Origin: Lachnospiraceae bacterium UBA3863
Lineage (GTDB): Bacteria; Bacillota; Clostridia; Lachnospirales; Lachnospiraceae
Assembly (NCBI GenBank): GCA_002392385.1
Contig: DGGX01000022.1
Coordinates: 1-10,712, forward strand
Reading direction: 5' to 3'
DNA length: 10,712 nucleotides
Below, piece by piece: positions 1 to 6,774 of the stretch. A program made the position numbers and the translations under genes. The notes under the pieces are model-generated. The model did not search any database, was not told the origin of the DNA, and saw only the letters and a list, made by a program, of their open reading frames with translations. Numbering within the stretch: the first letter of the stretch is position 1; each line of letters starts with the position of its first letter.

Positions 1-1105
1 GGTTGTAGATGACCTGCTGGATCTTCTCCCGGTCCGCTTCCGTATAGAGGACGGCGCCGGAGAGGACCAGACGGATGCGGATGTCCCTGGACCGGCAGAC
101 CTGCTCGAAGGAAGCGGCGACGCCGCGCAGGCATTCGTTGATATCGAAGGTGGTCTTCTGCAGGAGCATGCCCCGGGTGTTGAGGTTGTTCAGGGTCAGC
201 AGGCTCTCCGTGAGGCCGCGGAGGCGGTCGGTCTCGTTGAGGACGATCCGGAGGTAGCGCTCATGGCTCTCCGGCGGAATGGTGCCGTCCAGCATGGCCT
301 CGAGAAAACCGCGTATGGAGGTCAGCGGCGACCGGAAATCGTGGGAGACATTGGCGATGAATTTCTTCTGGTCGTCCTCGGAGCGGGCGACGGAGTCCGC
401 CATGTAGCTGATGGAGGCCGCCAGATAGCTCAGCTCGTCATCGCCCTCCACAGAGAGGGGGTAGTGGTAGTTGCCGGCGGCGTACTGTTCCGTGGATCGG
501 ATGATGGTGCGGAGCGGCTTGTAGACGATCTCTGTGAAGAAAAGGAGGATGATCAGGGACAGGAAGAGGAGGACCACCAGCATGGCATAGGCGATATTGA
601 GGAGGCGCTCGCCGGTCTGTTCCACCCTCTCCATGGTCATGTGGATCACCACATAGCCCCGGATCTTGTAGTTGCTGGCGATGGGGGCGATGACACTGAG
701 CCTGGGCCGTTCGAAGGAGTCGAAGAAGGTGCCGGTGGTGTAATAGCTGCTCCGTGTGACGGTGGGGTCAAAACCCTCCACCACGATCTCTTCCTGGGGG
801 TCCGGGGCGGAGGAGGAGTTGACGACCATACGGCCGGAGGGGTTCAGGATCCAGATCTCCGTGTCCATAAAGGAAGAGAGAGCTTCTGCCTGAGACTGGG
901 CCGTTTCCAGGGAGATCCGGGAGTCATACAGATCGTCGGCATAGGTGTCCGCGATGCGGATCGCCTCCTCATAGAGGTCCCGCGCGGCGATGCGCAGGGC
1001 ATAGTCGTCGGCTATCCTGGCGCCGAAGGTGGCCACGGCAATGAAGCCGAAGAGGGCGAACAGGATGTAGCCGATCAGGAATTTCAGATACAGAGTCTTG
1101 CGCAT
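1..1105 (-). CDS. Sensor histidine kinase of a two-component system (C-terminus outside window)
   Basis: Membrane histidine kinase that would phosphorylate the response regulator encoded just upstream. I read 368 residues by reverse translation. There is a short cytoplasmic N-terminus, TM1 at about residues 9-27, an extracytoplasmic sensor region of about 30-165 with no domain I can name, TM2 at about 169-191, a HAMP linker at about 192-245, and a HisKA domain whose phospho-acceptor is H255 in the motif SHDFRSPLTS. The window edge cuts the gene at the N-box of the ATPase domain (EKIQQVIYN), so the ATP-binding half is not visible. The ATG directly abuts the TAA of the regulator gene (TAAATG), and a GAGGT Shine-Dalgarno lies in the regulator's last codons, 7 nt from the start. 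Translational coupling is likely. The signal sensed is unknown. Confidence 0.93.
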   Translation of the reverse strand, partial: MRKTLYLKFLIGYILFALFGFIAVATFGARIADDYALRIAARDLYEEAIRIADTYADDLYDSRISLETAQSQAEALSSFMDTEIWILNPSGRMVVNSSSAPDPQEEIVVEGFDPTVTRSSYYTTGTFFDSFERPRLSVIAPIASNYKIRGYVVIHMTMERVEQTGERLLNIAYAMLVVLLFLSLIILLFFTEIVYKPLRTIIRSTEQYAAGNYHYPLSVEGDDELSYLAASISYMADSVARSEDDQKKFIANVSHDFRSPLTSIRGFLEAMLDGTIPPESHERYLRIVLNETDRLRGLTESLLTLNNLNTRGMLLQKTTFDINECLRGVAASFEQVCRSRDIRIRLVLSGAVLYTEADREKIQQVIYN

Positions 1106-1816
1106 TTACTGGACCTCGAATTTATAGCCGATCCCCCAGATGGTGGCGATGCGCCAGGCGGGGTGGTCCCCCAGCTTCTCCCGGAGCCGCTTGATATGGA
1201 CGTCCACGGTGCGGGTGTCCCCCACGTATTCATAGCCCCAGATCTGGTCCAGAAGCTGCTCGCGGGTGTAGACGCGGCCGGGGTTGGAGGCCAGGCAGTA
1301 GAGGAGCTCCAGCTCCTTGGGCGGCATATCCAGCGGTCTCCCGCGGTAGGTGACGGCATAGCTGTCCAGGTTCACGGTCAGATCCGGGAGCCTTACGGAA
1401 CGGCCTTCCGGCTGGTCCGCGGGCGCGCTCTGACGGTGGGAGCGGCGCAGGACGGCCTTGACCCGGGCCACCAGCTCCTTGGAGTCGAAGGGCTTCTCCA
1501 TATAGTCGTCGGCGCCCATTTCCAGGCCCAGGACCTTGTCGAAGATCTCACCCTTGGCGGAGAGCATGATGATGGGGAGGTCGGCGCTGTCGGGCGAGGA
1601 ACGGACCTCCCGGCAGACCTGATAACCGTCCATGCGGGGCAGCATCAGATCCAGCAGCATCAGGTCCGGCTGCCAGGAGCGGACAGCCGCGAGGGCGGCC
1701 TCTCCGTCGCCGGCGGTCTGCGTCTCGTAGCATTCCTTGATCAGGTAGAGGCTGATCAGCTCCGCGATATTGCTGTCATCATCCACGATCAGTATTTTCT
1801 GTTTGGCAACACTCAT
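1106..1816 (-). CDS. OmpR/PhoB-family response regulator transcription factor
   Basis: DNA-binding response regulator of 236 aa, the usual length for the family. The N-terminal receiver domain (about 5-120) has the acidic pair D12-D13, phospho-acceptor D56 (LLDLMLPRMDG), switch residue S86 and conserved K108 (MEKPFD). The C-terminal winged helix (about 138-234) has the typical PPKELELLYCLASNPGRVYT and VDVHIKRLREKLG stretches and ends in GIGYKFE. It is presumably phosphorylated by the adjacent kinase and acts on promoters in the cytoplasm; targets cannot be read from this window. The start is supported by AAAGGAG 5 nt upstream. It sits 33 bp after mutS2 with no terminator between them, so it is probably co-transcribed with mutS2. 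The kinase ATG follows its stop codon without a gap. No key residue is missing. Confidence 0.95.
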   Translation of the reverse strand: MSVAKQKILIVDDDSNIAELISLYLIKECYETQTAGDGEAALAAVRSWQPDLMLLDLMLPRMDGYQVCREVRSSPDSADLPIIMLSAKGEIFDKVLGLEMGADDYMEKPFDSKELVARVKAVLRRSHRQSAPADQPEGRSVRLPDLTVNLDSYAVTYRGRPLDMPPKELELLYCLASNPGRVYTREQLLDQIWGYEYVGDTRTVDVHIKRLREKLGDHPAWRIATIWGIGYKFEVQ

Positions 1817-1849
1817 AGAGACTCCTTTACATACCCGGCAGGGTCCGGG

Positions 1850-4306
1850 TCACAGCTCCACGATCGTAACGCCCGCGTCTCCCTCGCCGAAGGCTCCCAG
1901 CCGGAAGGACCGGATGGACCGCTGGCTCCGGAGATACTTATGGACGGCATTGCGCAGGGCGCCCGTGCCCTTGCCGTGAACGATGCGGACACTGTGCAGA
2001 TGGGCCATGCGCGCCTCGTCCAGATACTTGTCCACGGCGTGGACGGCCTCCTCGGTGGTCATGCCCAGGAGGTTCAGCTCCTGGGAGACGGTGTTTTTGT
2101 TCAGGTCCAGATCCCTCTCGGCCCCGCCCTTGCGGAAGGCCTGCTTGAGGCTGGTGCGGCCGCCGCTGTCCGCTCCGCCCGCGGCGGAGGCGTAGGAGGG
2201 CGTCTCGTCCGGCAACAGCTGCAGGTCTGTCAGGGCTGCGTAGGAGGTCATGATCCCGCACTGGACACTGACACGGCCCTTCTTGTCCGGAAGGGACAGG
2301 ACTGTGCCTGTCAGTCCCATGGAGATGACCCGCACCCGGTCGCCCACGTGGAGGTCAGAGGCCTTCAGCTGCTTGTGCGGCTTTTTGTTCTCCTGTCGGG
2401 CCCGGAGTTTTTCGTTCTTCTCCGAGACCCGGTCCCGCAGGGCGGAACGCGTGCGTTCCATTTCGGACATGTCTCCCGTCACGCCCCGCCGGCGCAGGTC
2501 GGAGATGGCCGCGTCCGCTGTCTTCTTGGCATCTGCCAGGATATCGCGGGCCTCTTCCTGGGCCTTGTTGAGGATCTCCCGGCGGCGGGTATCCAGCTGG
2601 GCCTCCCGCTCCTTGAGACGGGCTTCCCGCTGCCGCACCTGATCCCGGAGACGGTCGGCCTCCTCCCGCTCCTTCTGCGCCGCGGCCCGGTCGGTCTCCA
2701 GCTCGCTGAGAAGCTTCTCGAAGTCCTGCGTCTCCTGGCTCAGCTGCTCCCGGGCGGACTCGATGATGTAGCGGGGGAGCCCCAGCTTGCCGGAGATGGC
2801 AAAAGCGTTGCTCTTGCCCGGGACGCCGATGAGCAGGCGGTAGGTGGGCTGGAGGGTCTCCACGTCGAATTCGCAGCTGGCGTTGGTGACGCCCTCTGTG
2901 CGCATGGCGTAGACCTTCAGCTCGCTGTAGTGGGTCGTCGCCAGGGTGGTGATCTGCCGTTCATGGAGATGATCCAGGATGGAGATGGCCAGCGCCGCGC
3001 CTTCCGTGGGATCGGTGCCTGCCCCGAGCTCGTCGAAGAGGCAGAGGCAGTCGCTGTCCACCTTGCGGAAGATGTCCACGATGGTCTTCATATGAGAGGA
3101 GAAGGTGGAGAGACTCTGCTCTATGCTCTGCTCGTCCCCGATGTCCGCGTAGACCTGGCGGAAGACGGACAGCTCACTGCGGTCCCCGGCGGGAATGTGG
3201 AGACCGGCCATGCCCATGAGCTCGAAGAGGCCCACGGTCTTGAGGGTCACGGTCTTGCCGCCGGTATTGGGACCGGTGATGATGATCATGTCGTAGTCCT
3301 CTCCCATGGAGAGGTCGATGGGAACCACCTTCTGCGGGTCGATCAGGGGATGACGGCCCCGGCGGATGACGATCCGGTGGTCCGTATTGAAGACGGGCCG
3401 GGTGGCGTTCTGCTCCAGGGCCAGCTTGCCCCTGGCAAAAATAAAGTCCAGCCGCGTCATATTGGCGGCGTCGTCCTTGAGCTCGGTCAGGTGCTCCCCG
3501 GCCTCCGCGGAGAGGGCGGCCAGGACCTTCTCCTCCTCCTTCTTCTCCTGGATCATGAGCTCCCGGAGATGGTTGTTCAGGCTGACGATGGCCTGGGGCT
3601 CGATGAAAAGGGTAGAGCCCGAGGAGGACTGGTCATGGACGATGCCGGGGACCTGCCCCTTGTGCTCGGCCTTGACCGGCAGACAGTAGCGGTCGCCCCG
3701 GAGGGTGATGATATTGTCCTGCAGATAGGGCGTCAGGGAGACGTTGACCATCTTCTGGAGCTGCTGGCGGATCCGGTCTCCGGTGAGCCCGATCTCCCGC
3801 CGCACCCGCTTGAGGGCGGGACTGGCGTCGTCCGCGATCTCCTCCTCCGACAGGATACAGCGGCGGATCTCCCTGGAGAGGGGCCGCAGGGGGTAGAGAC
3901 AGTCGAAGAGATCGAAGAGGATATTGTCCTCCGGCGTCGCCTGATCCTCTGCGGAGAGCGCCGTGCCCCGGCCGCCGTCCTGGGACAGGCCGTAGGCCCG
4001 CGCCCGGTCCGCGTTGTCGAGAAAAGACGACAGCTGCAGCAGTTCAGGGGCGGACAGAGAGGCGCCTATGGCCAGAGAGCCGAAGGCATAGCCGAAATCC
4101 CTGTTGCCGCCGAAGCTGATGCCGCCCTTGCGCAGCAGCATCTGCAGAGCGGCCTCCGTCTCGCTCTGGAAGAGGTCTATATCCGAAAGCCGCCGCATGG
4201 GAAGGAGCTCGCGGCAGAGCTTTCTGCCCGGCTGCGAATCCGCCAGATCCGTCAGACGGGCGATGATCTTATCATATTCACAAGTGTGTAAGACTTTTTC
4301 ATTCAT
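1850..4306 (-). CDS. mutS2: MutS2 ATPase/endonuclease with Smr domain
   Basis: MutS2 family ATPase, 818 aa, normal length. Domains in order: N-terminal core/lever region (about 1-330); ABC-type ATPase with Walker A GPNTGGKT (345-352), Q-loop GDEQSIEQS (390-398), signature STFSSHMK (400-407), Walker B CLCLFDELGAGTDP (420-433) and H-loop THY (458-460); a charged coiled coil (about 515-640); a KOW-like segment (about 650-700); and a C-terminal Smr domain (about 743-818) with HGKGTG at 777-782. Known roles in the family are suppression of homologous recombination and, in Bacillus subtilis, rescue of collided ribosomes. The Smr LDLR/LDLH motif reads LNLLG (744-748), so the acidic and basic residues proposed for nuclease activity are replaced. 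AGGAGG lies 10 nt before the ATG, and an extended -10 promoter lies upstream. It is the first gene of the operon with the two-component system. Confidence 0.97.
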   Translation of the reverse strand: MNEKVLHTCEYDKIIARLTDLADSQPGRKLCRELLPMRRLSDIDLFQSETEAALQMLLRKGGISFGGNRDFGYAFGSLAIGASLSAPELLQLSSFLDNADRARAYGLSQDGGRGTALSAEDQATPEDNILFDLFDCLYPLRPLSREIRRCILSEEEIADDASPALKRVRREIGLTGDRIRQQLQKMVNVSLTPYLQDNIITLRGDRYCLPVKAEHKGQVPGIVHDQSSSGSTLFIEPQAIVSLNNHLRELMIQEKKEEEKVLAALSAEAGEHLTELKDDAANMTRLDFIFARGKLALEQNATRPVFNTDHRIVIRRGRHPLIDPQKVVPIDLSMGEDYDMIIITGPNTGGKTVTLKTVGLFELMGMAGLHIPAGDRSELSVFRQVYADIGDEQSIEQSLSTFSSHMKTIVDIFRKVDSDCLCLFDELGAGTDPTEGAALAISILDHLHERQITTLATTHYSELKVYAMRTEGVTNASCEFDVETLQPTYRLLIGVPGKSNAFAISGKLGLPRYIIESAREQLSQETQDFEKLLSELETDRAAAQKEREEADRLRDQVRQREARLKEREAQLDTRRREILNKAQEEARDILADAKKTADAAISDLRRRGVTGDMSEMERTRSALRDRVSEKNEKLRARQENKKPHKQLKASDLHVGDRVRVISMGLTGTVLSLPDKKGRVSVQCGIMTSYAALTDLQLLPDETPSYASAAGGADSGGRTSLKQAFRKGGAERDLDLNKNTVSQELNLLGMTTEEAVHAVDKYLDEARMAHLHSVRIVHGKGTGALRNAVHKYLRSQRSIRSFRLGAFGEGDAGVTIVEL

Positions 4307-4334
4307 GGCAGCGGTGCCTCCTGCGCACAGGAAC

Positions 4335-4343
4335 AGTATAGCA
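4335..4343 (-). promoter_or_regulatory. Extended -10 promoter for the mutS2 operon
   Basis: Read on the minus strand the sequence is TGCTATACT, a TATACT -10 with the TGn extension. No good -35 hexamer lies 16-18 bp upstream (CCAAAA region), which fits an extended -10 promoter. Transcription would start near 4328, giving a leader of about 20 nt that contains the AGGAGG ribosome binding site (4322-4317). Confidence 0.5.
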
Positions 4344-4387
4344 CATGTGGCAGGGCGTTTTGGGTTTTCTTTTGCCCCGGCAGACGG

Positions 4388-4393
4388 TATACT
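4388..4393 (+). promoter_or_regulatory. Candidate -10 element for the HtrA-like operon
   Basis: TATACT matches the sigma-A -10 consensus at 5 of 6 positions. The best -35 at 17-bp spacing is TTTTCT (4365-4370), a weak 3-of-6 match. The start point would be near 4400, with a leader of about 30 nt ending in GGGAGG (4423-4428) just before the ATG. Confidence 0.4.
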
Positions 4394-4431
4394 GAGAGTC
4401 AGGATGCCGGCGGACGGCAGACGGGAGGATC

Positions 4432-5754
4432 ATGAACGAAGAGAGAGAACAGATACAGGAGACGGTCCCCGAGGTGGATACCGCCTTCATGCAGGAGGAG
4501 ATCAAGACACCGCCGGTGAGCCGCAGGCAGCTTCTCAGAAGGCTGGGCGAGCTGGCCTTCATCGGAGCAGTCTTCGGTACCGTGGCCTGCATCATTTTTG
4601 TGCTGATCGAGCCCCTCATCAACCACCTGCTCTATCCCAGGGAGGAGACCGTGCAGGAGATCACCCTTCCGGAGGAGACGGCCCAGGAGGAGCTGACGCC
4701 TGAGGAGATGCAGGAGAAGGACCGGGAGAAGGAGGAGGAGCTCCTGCGGGAGGAGATCAGCCGGATCCTGTCACAGGAGCCCATGGACGCAACCGAGTAT
4801 CAGCGGGTCTACGGCGGCATGCGGGCGCTGGCGGCGGAACACAGGTCATCGCTGGCCTCCGTGACCGTGACCAGTGCCGAGGGGGACTGGCTGGACGAGG
4901 AGAACCGGCGCAGGAGCGGCTCCGTGGGCATCGTGATCGGCAAGAGCAGCGCCAGGATCCGCGTGGCGGTCCTGCGCCAGGGCCTGTCCTCGGAGGATCA
5001 TATAGAGGTGCAGTTCGCCGAGGGAGTCCGGGCGGAGGCACAGATCCTGGGAAGAGACGCCCAGACAGGCATCATTGTCCTGGGGATCTCCACAGAAGGC
5101 ATGACTAAAGAGGAACTCGCCGGCATCACGGCCGCGCCGCTTCATGAAGGCGCGCCGGAGGATCTGGCGGGCGTTCCGGTCATCGCGGTGGGCAATCCCG
5201 CCGGGGCGGATTCCGTCAGCTACGGCGTGATCACCGGCGCTTCAGAGACACTGCCCTTCTACGACGCCGCCTATACACAGCTCGTCACGGACATTTACGG
5301 CAGTACCGGCGCGTCCGGCTTCCTGCTGGACCTGAGCGGGGAGTTCGTGGGGATCATCGACATGGCCCACAAGCGCGGCGACATGCCCAATTCCCTGACA
5401 GCCATGAGCATCTCGCAGCTGAAGTCCCTTTTCTCCGCCCTGTCCCAGGGCAGGAACAGGGTATATCTGGGGATCCGCGCGGCGGATGTGCCCGACCAGA
5501 TCCGGAAGGACCAGTCCATGCCGGAGGGCGTCTATGTGAGCGGCCTGGCGGAGGATTCCCCGGCCAGAGACAGCGCCCTGCAGTCCGGTGACCTGATCAC
5601 GGCAGTGAACGATAAGAATATCAGGACCTGCGCAGAACTGGAGCAGTCCCTGTATGATCTGGAGGAAGGGCAGAACGTGGCCCTCCGGATCCGGCGCAGG
5701 AACGGCAACGCATATACAGACATGACCGTCTCGATCCAGGCGGGACAGTGGTAA
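4432..5754 (+). CDS. Membrane-anchored HtrA-like PDZ protein, predicted catalytically dead protease
   Basis: 440-aa protein built like a membrane HtrA/DegP. It has a cytoplasmic N-terminus with basic RRQLLRR (31-37), one membrane helix (about 40-62), a Glu-rich linker (about 70-115), a degenerate trypsin-like domain (about 130-335) and a PDZ domain (about 343-437). Basic residues before the helix predict N-in, C-out. The fold is recognisable from AVGNPAG (252-258), SYGVITGA (263-270) and the serine loop TDIYGSTGASGF with S295. However, the His motif (normally TNNHV) is replaced by IRVAVL near 176-181, and the Asp motif (normally DLAVL) reads GIIVL, with G213 where Asp belongs. Two of three triad residues are therefore absent. 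Inference: a PDZ-based binding or scaffold protein at the outer membrane face rather than a protease. GGGAGG lies only 3 nt before the ATG, which is tight. First gene of the plus-strand run. Confidence 0.85.
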   Translation: MNEEREQIQETVPEVDTAFMQEEIKTPPVSRRQLLRRLGELAFIGAVFGTVACIIFVLIEPLINHLLYPREETVQEITLPEETAQEELTPEEMQEKDREKEEELLREEISRILSQEPMDATEYQRVYGGMRALAAEHRSSLASVTVTSAEGDWLDEENRRRSGSVGIVIGKSSARIRVAVLRQGLSSEDHIEVQFAEGVRAEAQILGRDAQTGIIVLGISTEGMTKEELAGITAAPLHEGAPEDLAGVPVIAVGNPAGADSVSYGVITGASETLPFYDAAYTQLVTDIYGSTGASGFLLDLSGEFVGIIDMAHKRGDMPNSLTAMSISQLKSLFSALSQGRNRVYLGIRAADVPDQIRKDQSMPEGVYVSGLAEDSPARDSALQSGDLITAVNDKNIRTCAELEQSLYDLEEGQNVALRIRRRNGNAYTDMTVSIQAGQW

Positions 5755-5800
5755 GAAATCAGAGAGAAGCAGCGACAGAGATACAAGTCAGGAGAAACAG

Positions 5801-6751
5801 ATGCGTTATATCAAGGATCTAAAAGAGGGAAGCAGCGTCAGAGAGATCTACCTCTGCCGCAAGAAACAGTATCTGACCACCAAGAACGGCAAGAACTATG
5901 AGAGCCTTACACTGCAGGACCGAACCGGCAGCATGGACGCCAAGATCTGGGAGCCCGACAGCGCCGGCATCGGTGATTATGATGAGCTGGATTATATCTT
6001 CGTGTCGGGAGACGTGACCTCCTTCCAGGGACACCTGCAGATGAATATCAAGCAGCTGCGCCGCTGCCGGGAGGGAGAATACGATCCCTCCGAATTCCTG
6101 CCCTCCTCGGAGAAGGACATCGATGAGATGATGGGCACTCTGAGAAAATATATCGACAAGGTCACCTCAGAACCGCTCCACCGTCTTCTGACTGCCTTCT
6201 TTGTGGAAGATGAGGACTTCATCCGGGCCTTCCGCTTCTCCTCCGCGGCCAAAAGCGTCCACCACGGCTTCGTGGGCGGTCTGCTGGAGCATACCCTCGG
6301 CGTGACCGGGCTCTGCTTCTTCTACTGCAAGATCTATCCCTTCCTGAACAGGGATCTGCTCCTCACCGCCGCGCTCCTGCATGACATCGGCAAGGTCCGG
6401 GAGCTGAGCCCTTTTCCCAGGAATGATTACACCGACGAGGGCCAGTTCATCGGACATATCGTCATCGGCGTCTCCATGATCGACGAGAAGATCCGGGAGA
6501 TCCCCGATTTCCCCTCTGTACTGGCCATGGAACTGCGGCACTGCATCCTCGCCCATCACGGCGAGCTGGAATACGGTTCTCCCAAAAAGCCGGCTCTCAT
6601 CGAGGCGGCAGCCCTGCATCTGGCGGACAATACCGATGCCAGGATGGAGACCTTCCGGGAGGCACTGGAGTCCGGCAACGCGCCCGGAAATGACGGCTGG
6701 CTGGGATATCAGCCCCTGCTGGAGTCCAACATCCGGCGCACCACCGTGTGA
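5801..6751 (+). CDS. yhaM: YhaM-family 3'-5' exoribonuclease (OB fold + HD domain)
   Basis: Cytoplasmic RNA-processing enzyme of 316 aa, essentially the length of Bacillus subtilis YhaM (314 aa as I recall). An N-terminal OB-fold nucleic-acid-binding domain (about 12-90) precedes an HD phosphohydrolase domain (about 150-290). Visible metal-ligand-type motifs are H164 (LLEHT), H194-D195 (LLHDIGK), H219 (FIGHI), H252-H253 (AHHGE) and D276 (HLADN). Family members degrade RNA and single-stranded DNA 3' to 5', typically with Mn2+. AGGAG lies 6 nt before the ATG. The gene follows the HtrA-like gene by 46 bp and precedes the rRNA methyltransferase by 23 bp with no hairpin between, so one transcript is likely. 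All expected HD residues are present, and I see no sign of decay or transfer. Confidence 0.92.
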   Translation: MRYIKDLKEGSSVREIYLCRKKQYLTTKNGKNYESLTLQDRTGSMDAKIWEPDSAGIGDYDELDYIFVSGDVTSFQGHLQMNIKQLRRCREGEYDPSEFLPSSEKDIDEMMGTLRKYIDKVTSEPLHRLLTAFFVEDEDFIRAFRFSSAAKSVHHGFVGGLLEHTLGVTGLCFFYCKIYPFLNRDLLLTAALLHDIGKVRELSPFPRNDYTDEGQFIGHIVIGVSMIDEKIREIPDFPSVLAMELRHCILAHHGELEYGSPKKPALIEAAALHLADNTDARMETFREALESGNAPGNDGWLGYQPLLESNIRRTTV

Positions 6752-6774
6752 GCAGACTTTCATAGGGAAGAGAC

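Larger units (their letters stand above)
4307..4431. promoter_or_regulatory. Divergent intergenic region between mutS2 and the HtrA-like gene
   Basis: This 125-bp spacer is the only sizeable non-coding stretch in the window and must hold the start signals of both flanking operons. Each strand has a TATACT hexamer, and the two lie about 50 bp apart facing away from each other. A T-rich stretch (4358-4373) lies between them. I see no inverted repeat convincing enough to call an operator and no riboswitch-like structure. Confidence 0.75.

Noticed and set aside
263..4291. A 1342-codon open frame on the plus strand opposite the kinase, regulator and mutS2 genes.
   Set aside because: Its codons are the exact complements of the codons of the three real genes, which share one phase because the spacers are 0 and 33 nt. 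It stays open only because those genes avoid TTA, CTA and TCA codons in GC-rich DNA. The translated protein is low-complexity and matches nothing I know.
4104..4703. A plus-strand frame spanning the start of mutS2, the divergent spacer and the start of the HtrA-like gene.
   Set aside because: It overlaps two well-supported genes and both promoters, and its protein is arginine-rich nonsense typical of off-frame GC-rich sequence.
5755..5800. Terminator or second promoter between the HtrA-like gene and yhaM.
   Set aside because: I see neither a stable hairpin with a T-tract nor a plausible -35/-10 pair in the 46 bp.
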